Of a stretch of 64,000 bases of DNA, positions 9,851-19,383 are shown piece by piece. Under the pieces are notes generated by a model, which had not been told where the DNA came from, did no database searches, and saw only the letters and a program-made list of their open reading frames with translations. Source of the DNA: Isoetes taiwanensis (lineage: Eukaryota > Streptophyta > Lycopodiopsida > Isoetales > Isoetaceae); the NCBI GenBank assembly GCA_021234155.1, contig JAJEKV010000216.1, positions 496,001 to 560,000 of the forward strand, written 5' to 3'. Each line of letters begins with the position of its first letter. Position 1 is the stretch's first letter. A program made the translations under genes and the position numbers.

Positions 9851-11221
9851 TAAGAGTATAGTTTATTGGTATAAAATAGAGTACATTAGGTCCCCTCATT
9901 GGGACAGATAGAGAATTGAAACCGGAGACCCAAGTCAATTGAAGGTGTACTAGTGGCCCGGCCAGTTCTTCTTCCCCACTAATGTAGGTACTATAGGCAA
10001 AGCACCTTCTTCACCACAAGAGCGAAGTACTATAGATAGGGCAAGACTTCCACCATCATTTGCCATTTGGGGTTGTACACTCTAGGATGTAGACAAGAGT
10101 TTACCTTCTTTGTTGTTGATTGCCTTCGCCCCTGTCAACCCGGTTGCACTTGAAGAGCGTGTAAAAGCCTTCAAGCTTGCCGATTCTATCAAGTTCCTTG
10201 TTATAGTTCCTACCCATCTTTCTATGATGGGCGGCGCCATTAAGGCCACCTCCATATTGAATAGATTTTTAATTTTGTCAATGCTAACCTCTTGCCCAAG
10301 TGAGGGCCAATTGGTACCGATGCTTCCGGACCACCCAAAGGGCAATTGCTACTAGAGAAGTAGTAATTTTGCAGCTCCAGGATGAAATTATAATACCGCC
10401 GTTGAGTTGGTGTAAGTCAAGTCCTAGAATAGGAGTAACCCACCCAAAAGTCGAAATCCTAGGGCAAAAGAAGACATGTGCGGTGGATTCCCGGCTTGAT
10501 GACCCTAGAGGACCACATTCGATTCTTTGAGATACCTCTTAGGAAGAGTTTAGCATTGGAGGAGATACCACCTTGGGCTGTCCATTGCAAAAACTGGATT
10601 CTTCGAGAGCACATGGACTTCCGAGGGAGTTGGCAAGGAGTTGAATAGTAGTTGGCCTATTGACCCCGGAATGAGCTCGGCTTTAGGGGAACTTCTCCAC
10701 TAAGCTTTCGATATACTTTTAGCTACCTTGTAGGAAGGGGATTCCAGACACTCCCATCTCTCTTCAGGGCCCTCCAGACCAGAAAGATCAGAGATATTAG
10801 CTTGGATTTCCCTTAGGACCTTCCTATCCCCTTCACCAGCATTTGGGACCAGCCTCTTAAGTTTGGACCAAGATATATCCACTGCCATTCTCCCAAAAGT
10901 GAGATAGCCCTGGAGATGCCATGAGCTTTCCACTTACTATATATCGGGGGTGCACAAGTGCAAGAGGGAGATTCCTTGATGCCCAAACCCTAGTATTCCA
11001 GAAAGGATTGATCTTACCAGCATGTGGGGGCAGTTTACCAGGAGAGCATAATGGTAGTACCTTCGCCCATGCTTGGAGTATTCTTCTCATAACAAAGCAG
11101 GTACACGGGGCTATCTTGAAGTCTCTAAAGGCAGCTCAAATCGTCCCAGGGAGGGAAGGCTTCCTTTTGAGTTTACACCGATTGAAACCAATATCTCACA
11201 AAAACTAGAGGCGGGGAGGTG

Positions 11222-12708
11222 TCACCTTGTAGTGATCTCCATACGTGCACAGGCCGCTAATGCTCGAGTCTGAGAGAAGGGATCTTTGCAACCAAGACCT
11301 CCTTCTTTCTTATCTCTACATAGTTCTGACCATCCAACCTTAGCCATACCTCCCCATATAAATTTCCCGATTATGACCTGGATCTGATTGTACACAAATT
11401 TCGGCGCCACTATCACGCATTGAGAAAAAAATGAGAGGCGCTAGACAACTGATATTAGCTCTGATTACACCCCGACCTTTGCAAGACCTTTTGGTGACCA
11501 TAGGGCAACCTTTCTTCAAGACGATCCAACGAGGCGATACCGAGGAGTCCTTTGATGTTATCGGATAGGGAGAGTGGAAGGCCGGAAAAGAGTAATTGAT
11601 TCACTGCTTTCACCTGCGGAAATCCTAGCGTACTAGCTCGAGGATCGGCGTAGTCTCTAGTGCCCATAGAGTGGAACATTTGTTAGGGTTAAGACCGATC
11701 CCGGATCACGATCTCAAAGGGGGGAGGGCGTCCGGAAGCCCTGGAAGCTACCATCATCAAATCGAAGGAACATGAAGGTGTCATCAAAGATCTTTGCATA
11801 ATTGTAAGCTCGTCAAAGACCACCACGGTAGAGAGAGACCACTCATAGATCCTTCCGAACGAGTCGAGTTTCACCATCTTAGTCGGTAGATTTGCCATAA
11901 TAAGAAGCGGTAAGGAGCCAATGGGCACCCTTGCCTAATACCTTTTCGAAGATCGAAGAGGTGGGATGGTTCCCCATTAACAAATCGATGTCGACGCTAA
12001 TTTGTTCATGCCCATAGCGATATCAACAAATTGCTTATGGAAACCCATATGAGCCATTACCACTTGCGGGGCCTCCCACCTAAGAGAGTCATAAGCCTTT
12101 CTAAAATCCATCTTTATCCGGACACGGTTCGCCTTGATACCTGCACCAATGTAACCCTTCCCTTCGCCAAGTAATTATCGAATGTTTCTTCGGGGGAGAA
12201 AAGCTGATTGTTCTCTGCCAATGATCCTATTTAAGATAGGTTTTGGACGGTTAGCGGAACTTTCATGATGACCTTATATAGGACATTGGTCAAAGCAATA
12301 GGTCTCCATTCACTAATAACACGAGGTCTTGACACTTTAGGGGACGAGAGTGATGAATCCGGTGCCAAGGAAGGATGTAAAATTTGGGAGTTCCATGCAC
12401 CCCCGATAGCCCCGAGGAAGTCCACGCCCCAAGAATTCCCAAAACTCCTCGAAAACTCGGGGAATCCATCTCGGACCGAGGGATTTACGGGCCGCCGGGG
12501 AGCAAAGAGTTCTATAAACTTCTTCATCCCCTAACTGTTGAAGTAAGGATTGATTGTCAACCCTCGAAACCAGGTGCCCCCAGTTAACCTTTGGCAGCCA
12601 TGTAGCAACTTCTAATCCAAAAGTAGATGGAAGCGGTTCCTCTTTAAATTGGTCACGGAAGCTTCCCTCGATGAAGCGTTTGATTTCATCGACCATTAGG
12701 AGGATCAC
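11222..12708 (-). pseudogene. LINE-B reverse transcriptase, frameshifted
   Basis: In minus-strand order the blocks are: VISEWRPIALTNVLYKVI (12231-12527); KMDFRKAYDSLRWE followed by MGFHKQFVDIA at about 12115-12010; an LKGIRQGCPLAPY-like region near 11920; and FDDTFMFL near 11795, where the usual FADD has lost its alanine. FIWGG...W..LC..KKEGGLG (11222-11416) closes the series. Block order is that of a plant LINE ORF2. Several stops and shifts, plus the altered catalytic box, make it non-functional. Confidence 0.8.
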
Positions 12709-13123
12709 GGTTTTGATCTTTGATAGAGGTAATGCTATTTTCAGCTAATCTAGCCCCAGCCAATCTAAAAAAACATTTAGAGTTCTCATGATCAAGATCA
12801 GCGTACCATTTAGTTTTGGAGCGTATAGCAGCACCCCTTGCTTCTTCCTCTTCTATGGCCTTAGCTTTGTTTTCGAGCTCCTCCTCCAAGGCGTGTTTAT
12901 CCCGGTTGTAGGGGTCACTAAAAGTTCTTGCTTAATAATCCAGGAGATTATTGTAGACAAGATCCTTTTCCTTTTGAAGCTCGAGCCCTATTTTTGCCCC
13001 ATTTCTTGATCCAAGCTTTCATGAGGTTGAGCTTATGGGCCCAAGCCTTCATGGAGGGGGAGTTGTCCCTATTTGCTAGTGAGCCGAGAAAAACCTTGAA
13101 AGGGTTACAGAACTTGTCTTTGG

Positions 13124-13895
13124 TTAGCCACGAGACGTTGAACTTGAAAGGAATATTACCTGATTTCCTGGCAGAGGGGATATCCTCAAGAGTAAGCCTT
13201 TGCGGAACATGATCGGAATGAGTGAATGCAAGATCTCCTTCAACATAAGACTTGTCCATAAAATTTGCCCATTTGTTGGCGGATAAAATCTATCAAGCAA
13301 GCAATACACTCTATCCTGACCCTTCTGTTTGTTAGACCAGGAAAATGTGGTATTGGAGGGAGGAACCAGAGAGAAGCCTGCACTGTTAATTAGAGAAAGC
13401 CAGGCACGTTCTTCCTCTTCCTGCAGATTCCTATGCAAACCCACTTTTTGATCCCAAGTGTCAGTCATATTTAGGTCACCCCCAAGTATCCAGTTATCAA
13501 CCACATTCTCGTGCTGGGAAATCCAGCTCTCAATATTATTCCACAGAGTTGCTCTCTCAGCAGGCTTATTGGAGGCATAAACATTAATAAGTCCCCACTG
13601 ACAGTTATTGGTTTCAAATGTAACTGACTGCCATCTGCCCCCCAATCCTGAGAACTGGTTTTTCTGGGCCTGACCTTTCCAAAGGATACAAGTACCTCCC
13701 TTAGTTCCCTGAGCTGCACAGCAAAAGGAAGAATAGCCATTACCCACCCGGTGCCGGAGAGGCTGGCCTCAAAGTCGGGAGCCGGTGTTCTGCTGACATG
13801 ACAATGTCTGCCTTCATTGATCTAATTGCCGCTAATACCCTAGCACGTTTGAGTGCTCCTTTGATGCCACGCAAATTCCAAGAAACAATGATCAT
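13124..13895 (-). pseudogene. LINE-B APE-type endonuclease
   Basis: The domain starts with MIIVSWNLRGIKGALKRARV at 13895, followed by ADIVMSAEHR (the E of the QETK-like motif is kept). After one break, a 207-aa frame (13747-13124) shows GGTCILWKG, WGLINVYASN, ILGGDLNMT (metal-binding GGDFN) and TFSWSNKQ...QDR.Y.LLDRF. This is the nicking enzyme that starts target-primed reverse transcription. It is better preserved than the LINE-A endonuclease, with one break near 13747. Confidence 0.85.
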
Positions 13896-14167
13896 CCGAT
13901 GTGGTTATGGCTAAAGGTAATCTTCCAGAACCTTAAGTACAGGAATGTGATTATGTACCCCCTCTCCACCCCTTTTCACGGTACCGGTGGGGACAAACAT
14001 CAGGAGATACCCTCATTGGGGAAGTAAGACTTTGCAAACAAAGGAGGGTAGATGTATATATAGTGTTCCTTTGCTTATGGGCCCCTTTAAATAAGACAAA
14101 AGGGGCAGCTCAAAGGTATCCCAATAGGCCCATAATGAAAAGAGTGCCATTCTATTCCGAAGGGAGG

Positions 14168-14178
14168 AACCAAACATT
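14168..14178. repeat. Right target duplication of LINE-B
   Basis: AACCAAACATT is identical to 9808-9818 and marks the truncated 5' end of LINE-B. Confidence 0.85.
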
Positions 14179-14205
14179 AAGATGACAAATATCGAGAATA
14201 AGGAG
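14179..14205 (-). pseudogene. Short continuation of the DIRS-like RT beyond LINE-B
   Basis: On the minus strand this reads LILDICHL, directly upstream of the residues encoded left of LINE-B. It corresponds to the 'RLILDLRHLN' block of DIRS-type RT. Similarity fades beyond about 14205, so the DIRS element is cut there or has diverged. Confidence 0.6.
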
Positions 14206-14450
14206 ATGTAACAGATGATGGAAGCTATGAAGACTTATTTGATGGCAGCAATGCAGGAATTTCTAAAACAAGCTGTGAACTCATTGGTGAAGGATTTTAA
14301 AAGGTTTATATGGAGCAGATGCAATTAGAGATGGAGAAATTTCGAGTGGGCATCCAATCATAGCTTCAACAATTTAAGGAGAGCATGCGATCTGAAGTCC
14401 GTGAGATGATGCAAGAAGATGGAGATACAGAAGATGAAGATAACACATGA
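14203..14450 (+). pseudogene. Unidentified acidic/coiled-coil frame
   Basis: Two overlapping plus-strand pieces are seen: MMEAMKTYLMAAMQEFLKQA (from 14215), then after a shift EQMQLEMEKFRVGI and SMRSEVREMMQEDGDTEDED with a stop near 14450. The heptad-like charge pattern and acidic end look gag-like, but I cannot name the family. The 3' part overlaps the LINE-C remnant on the opposite strand, so one of the two calls may be a shadow. Confidence 0.3.
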
Positions 14451-14660
14451 TATTTTGACAATAATCTAAAACCTTTTGTACCTGCTCTAGTTCATTCCAT
14501 GTGTCGGGGATATGACCGGAGCCCCGGACTTCAATTCCATATAAAAGAAGCGGGTTCCACCAAAAGCACGAACAAGCATGCGGATGGGCACGATCATATA
14601 GCTCTGCCTTGTAGTTAAGTGATACGCATCGCATGCAGCGCCATCCAACCCGGTATCACT
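14374..14660 (-). pseudogene. LINE-C remnant: RT C-terminal piece
   Basis: The minus-strand frame contains PLLLYGIEVRGSGHIPDTWN followed by ELEQVQKVL. This fits the thumb-like region after reverse transcriptase in many LINEs ('LLYG.EVWG......W..IE..Q...L'). No other domain of this element is visible nearby. It is the third distinct LINE fragment in 15 kb. Confidence 0.5.
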
Positions 14661-16085
14661 CGTAGTCGGATGGAAGAGTCCTAGTATATAATAGTGGAAA
14701 ACTCTTTGCCCAGGTACTTGTAGGTGGATACTACCTCCACAATTTGCTCCTGATTAAGTGAGGGGAAGCCTTGGTCGGCATGAAGATGAGACAAAGCGAG
14801 GATCTTAGTCGACCAAATTGACCATGTTCGATTGGCTTAGCAAAATTTATCCGGGGCATGCGAGGTGTTGTAGCATGGCTTCCGAGTGTGGGCTAGGGAC
14901 GTCCGCATCATCACGTATATGAGTTATACGATGTCGATGCACAAACTAAGGTCTATCAACCCCGTGCTCAGTAAGCCACCCCTAAAATTGGTCAATGTAT
15001 GTGCCAAACAACGTTGGAAAGAGCGGGCATCCCTGGCGGATCCCAATACTACTGTTGATAAGTTATTCTGTCAGTGTCAGTTGGCCTGAGCATATCTCAT
15101 ACAACCTGTATACAATATTTTTCAAGTCTTCAGGGGCTCCCAAACTGTCTTAGTCTTTTCCATAAGTTTTCTCGAGGCGCTTATGAGATGAGATGCATTG
15201 CTATTGCATAAATTAATTTGGAGCTATAAAGTGTCATTGGAGGTATAAGGTGTGCAAGTACATGCTGATGATGCATTGAATGACAATACTTATTTCTAAG
15301 ACAGGTTGCTATTGCATGTTAAAATGTCCGAGCCCCTAATATGATTGTTGACACTACGTCAATGGAAACTGTAACATGTAGCCGCATAAATAAGAAATAA
15401 CAAGAAACATTGCTCTTCATTCTATGTTATTAGGTCATAGAAGCCTTCTGAAGAAGAAGAATTAAAAGCGGCTAGGTCAATGTTGGACAGTTTTTTTTCT
15501 TTTTAGCTCTCCCTAACGAACTCTCGATTTCCTTGAATTTTCACAACTATCGATGGAATCAAAGGGTTGTTGTGATGAAAAACCCACCTGGCTACAATGT
15601 GAATAGCCATAGAGTGCAAGAAGCCCTATAACTCGCGTTTGTCCAAAGGTGTTAAAAACAAATTTTGGAGAGGGGTGGGTGTTCGCAATTATGTTATTTT
15701 GTGCCAACCTTGAGAAAAAGGCATGAATATACATTATAACTTCTACGTGTTCATTTGAATTCAACTATATCGATCTGAATGATCCTCATAGTCATTCCTT
15801 TCATGAGGTTGAGAACAATGTTGGATCTTAGATAAAGAAACTGTATTAGCCTTGCCGCTTCTCCTTCATGGAATCCTTAAGAACTTATGCTTGGAAGACG
15901 TTACTTTCGCTTTATATTGTGTTTCCAACGAAGAGAGCAGACTAGTCTAGATACATAAGGCATAAGCCATCCCTGAAAATATGGACGTTGAACTTGCAAA
16001 ATGCAAAACATCAAACTCTTTTTACAATTTGTACTAAACAGAGGCTTCCTCCAACTTTACAAGGCACCAAGTCCGCACAATCTGC
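14661..16085. other. Unassigned stretch
   Basis: About 1.4 kb without a convincing gene. Short frames at 14886-15089 and 15513-15764 (minus) have no recognisable motifs. It could include the 3' flank of the minus-strand gene at 16086. Confidence 0.6.
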
Positions 16086-17459
16086 CTAGCAAAATGATTT
16101 GCAATGACAGCACGATTTGCTACAAAAGATACAAACCAAAGAGTAAAGCTGGCCCAGAAGTGACCAGATCAGTCCAAACATTGAAGGAGCTGATTTTGGA
16201 GGCTGATTGTTATGAGGTGAAGGCATGAGAGAGATAGGAACTGGTTGACTGTCAATTTCCAGAGCCACATGGGGAGATAGATACTGTACATGATTACTCA
16301 AACACATGAAATTAGACTCAGACTCAGACTCAACATAGGCTTGAAGAGCTTGGACAGAGCTGCTTGGTATTTTACAGTAAATGTTGGAGACAGAAGATGC
16401 TTGACATGATGTAGCAAAGCTGAGAGGCTCGTCAACATGATGAAATGGCGAAGCTTTATTGATTTGAAAGGGAGCTTCAACAGGGTTGTTTGGCAATCTG
16501 TAGTAAACCTGAGAGGCAGAGGGAACTTGGCATAGTGTAGTAAAATCAGGTCCTTGAAATGGCAAGTCTGTATGGACTTCACCAGGAACTTCAGCACATG
16601 CCTTCGGCATTTTCTCAAAAACTTGAGAGGACGAAGGCATCTTGTCTAATGCAACAAAGTTGAGAGGCTGATAAACATTATCATAATATGGCAAATCTTT
16701 AATGCTTTGAAGAGGAACTTCAGCAGGGTTGTTTGGCGCTGTATAATAAACCTCAGAGGTAGAGGGCATTTGGCATGATCCAGTAAAACTCAAAAAGTGA
16801 GAATCAGATCCTTGGAATGGCAAGTCTTTATAGGATTCAACAGGGGCTTCAATACATGTACTTGGCATATAAAAAACTTGAGAGGAAGAAGGAACTTGGT
16901 CTAATGCAGTAAAGTTGGAAGTGTAAGCATCAACTTGCGATGGATTAAGGGTGCTACATACCTTCAAATCCCGAGCTCTTCTTTCCCTCTCTTTTTTCCC
17001 TGGTCTGTTTCCTCTAGTGCTTTTCTTCTTAACAATCCCTTCATCATTTTTGTTTCGAGCAGAAACAGCATGCTGAAGCTTGGGAAGGCGGATTGTGCAC
17101 TCTTCCAAGATCACCTGAGGAAAAAATGTAGGCCCAGACATGCGCAGAAGCCGCGCAGGGGAGACAGCCCTAATCCGACTTTGAAATCTATAGCAGCCCA
17201 TGGGCAGGATATTAACCCTAATTAAACCAACATGAGATTTACGAAATACCCACAAACGCTTGTTGTCCAGAGTCCACATTATCCCGTTCTGATCCTTCAC
17301 AATGTGCATGCTTGGAAAAGCTGTTGGACAGAGTTCCCCACGCCGGATCATGGCGGCCGCATCGTCTATCCTTTGCTTGGCATGTTTGGATTTGGGACTG
17401 AAATATACTCCAATGATGTGCACAGAGAAGCGCAGGTCCTGAGCTTGCACCTCTTCCAT
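16086..17459 (-). CDS. 457-aa repeat-containing protein with ParB/Srx-like N-terminus
   Basis: This is the longest intact frame in the window. Residues 12-85 contain IGVYFSPKS, then WTLDNKRLWVFRKS and IRVNIL. The 'TLDN[RK]RL..F..A' signature is that of ParB/sulfiredoxin-like domains in plant and protist proteins of unknown role. Residues 130-166 are strongly basic (KKKSTRG, KKERERRARDLK) and could be a nuclear signal. Residues 186-375 are four to five imperfect repeats of about 42 residues built on 'QVPSSSQVFY..P...EAP......DLPF'. Residues 425-457 are hydrophobic and cysteine-rich. The start is the first ATG of the frame. No interrupting stop or frameshift is seen, and the N-terminal domain looks constrained, so it is probably a real gene. 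The function is unknown. The ParB-like call is by motif only. Confidence 0.6.
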   Translation of the reverse strand: MEEVQAQDLRFSVHIIGVYFSPKSKHAKQRIDDAAAMIRRGELCPTAFPSMHIVKDQNGIMWTLDNKRLWVFRKSHVGLIRVNILPMGCYRFQSRIRAVSPARLLRMSGPTFFPQVILEECTIRLPKLQHAVSARNKNDEGIVKKKSTRGNRPGKKERERRARDLKVCSTLNPSQVDAYTSNFTALDQVPSSSQVFYMPSTCIEAPVESYKDLPFQGSDSHFLSFTGSCQMPSTSEVYYTAPNNPAEVPLQSIKDLPYYDNVYQPLNFVALDKMPSSSQVFEKMPKACAEVPGEVHTDLPFQGPDFTTLCQVPSASQVYYRLPNNPVEAPFQINKASPFHHVDEPLSFATSCQASSVSNIYCKIPSSSVQALQAYVESESESNFMCLSNHVQYLSPHVALEIDSQPVPISLMPSPHNNQPPKSAPSMFGLIWSLLGQLYSLVCIFCSKSCCHCKSFC

Positions 17460-19122
17460 CAGTTTGATGGGTTTGTGTAGCAGCAGGAGAGTTTATGAAG
17501 CATTAAAGTATATCATGCATGCCCCCAAAAAAAAAAGCTGTTCGTACTCGTATCATTTAGGAACCGGGGCTGAGCATTCATTGGAAAAGAGGAAGTTAAT
17601 ACTTGGCCCAGCTAGTAACCAGGCCTTCGAATTTAGATTTCACATTAACCAGCAAAAATGCCTGCATTTATACTTACCCGATTTTTGAGAAAAGTACCTC
17701 TAATTTGCCGGGTTTTACACTATTTTTATAAATTTTTGACCGAAAATTTGCCCGCATCTACTTTATTAAATCGGATATTCCTAACTTTAATCGGAAATTT
17801 GGGAGGAACCCCCCTAATTTTGACCCTTGAGTAACATTGTATAAGGGTAACCTATTTGGACATGATTCCTGATTCGGAGGCGACCGATTTCAGCCCGAGC
17901 TGCAAATCAATGAATCACGAACCAGCTCATGATACATTTACCCCTAGTTTTGGGATCCCAGAGGTAAAGATCCCGTCCTCTGGAATCCAGAGCCACTCCC
18001 AACGGGATCCGGCTGGAAGTAGGGGCACACGCCAGGTCAACACGGGCCATCTCCGCTGTCGAAATAAGAACCTTCTATGTCTCTGAATGCATACAGACTT
18101 CCATTCGTCTGCATTTTCTAGTCCAACCACAGTTTCATAAATCATCGCATATAAATCCAAATAATCATATTTGGGCTTCATCTTTGATCATTCAAGAATT
18201 GACAAGGAATGCAATATGCCATGATTGTGACGTATAATCTTTAGGCAATTATGACAAGGTCTAGCAATGAATAGTATTGGTGTACCAATGAACTTGTTGA
18301 TGTCAGAGGAATTGATCGATGGTATGCTTCTAAAAGAAAATGATGCGGCAAGGAAATCTACGCTTGGGGTTTTGAAACTGGCAGGTAGAGAACTAGAGAA
18401 TCGGCGAGAAATGATTCTAAAGCAGCCCCCAACAAAAATTTCTTAAAGAAATGCAAATTGATTGGAGGAGATATTCACATCCTCACTTAGAGCTTAATTC
18501 ATGTTCATATACTATTTTTGTTAGACTTTTTTCAATCTTTTTATATGCATGGTAAGCAGCTCCAACTTCCAACTTGGAACTACAATTTGGCAATTCACCT
18601 CTTATTCCTTAATCTACACCGTACACAAAGTTCCTCGTTTGTGGGGTATGGATGTATAGAATTTGTTATCTTTGTATAACAAGATTTGCAAAAATACTAT
18701 AAGATTTCGTGCAATATACTATATGATGTTGATTTTGTACGTGCAAAACATAATTACAGGGGCTCTCGCTGCCCTACGTCACCCCCTGTGTGAATATGCA
18801 CCCAAACAAAAGGGGGTTTAAGGGGGAATTTAATTTTAAGCATGTCTAATGTAATGGTTTGTGTTAATTAATGTTAATAGTAGTTATGTTGGTTGTTATA
18901 TTATAAAATTTTTTGGCCCTTCGGGCCACAAAAAGAAACAAACATAGATAAACTCTGAGGTAAACAAAAAAATAAGAATGAAAATAAAATAAAAGTAGAA
19001 AATGATTGATGTGTTATTGATGTGTTATTTAGAAACATATGATACAACTGGGCACATTTGGGACTACTATACATGTTGCTTTTCCATGCCGCGCAATAGT
19101 GAAACCAAACCTATGGTTCACT
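17460..19122. other. Unassigned, AT-rich intergenic DNA
   Basis: The first few hundred bases are the presumed upstream region of the 457-aa gene, but I see no clear TATA box in a fixed position. A small hairpin (GGCCC TTC GGGCC, 18917-18929) flanked by T and A runs lies near 18.9 kb. No coding motifs were found. Confidence 0.5.
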
Positions 19123-19383
19123 CTATATATTAATTTTGGGCAAATGTGACGCTAACCTATTGTGAAGGCATGAACAACCTCCCACAATAGAGGGCAGACA
19201 CATGGGACAATTTGACCCATGTTGGAGAAGTTTATTAGCACACTTTGAACATGTGCACATGTGCCCACATCCGCTAAGTCCAAAATCTGCGATTATTTGG
19301 TGCTTCAAGATTGTAAATAATCTGCATCTGCAGCCGGATACGCAGGGCCAAGGATTCTTCAGTGAGTTTGGCTTCATTCTCAA
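19123..19383 (-). pseudogene. RING-finger (C3HC4) C-terminal remnant
   Basis: The minus-strand frame contains GCGHMCTCSKCANKLLQ, then NCPMC and SPIV-like residues (PSIVGG). These are the second half of a plant C3HC4 RING (C.H..C..C.......CP.C...I). The first zinc-binding cysteine pair expected about 12 residues upstream is not in the usual C-x2-C form (GCRCRLF). RING proteins are mostly E3 ubiquitin ligases. The isolated, partly broken domain suggests a gene fragment or last exon of a pseudogene. Confidence 0.5.

Larger units (their letters stand above)
9819..14167 (-). mobile_element. LINE-B: 5'-truncated non-LTR retrotransposon
   Basis: A T run at 9819-9845 (poly(A) tail on the minus strand) opens this 4349-bp block, which ends at an 11-bp target duplication. 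On the minus strand it carries endonuclease (13895-13124), reverse transcriptase (about 12700-11222) and a long 3' region. Only about 270 bp precede the endonuclease start, and no ORF1 is present, so the copy is 5'-truncated, as is usual for target-primed retrotransposition. Motifs differ clearly from LINE-A, so it is another family. It is inserted in the DIRS-like element. Confidence 0.85.

Noticed and set aside
18917-18935. GGCCC/GGGCC hairpin followed by an A run, like a terminator or Helitron end
   Set aside because: Rho-independent terminators are not expected in a nuclear genome, and no CTRR end follows on either strand.
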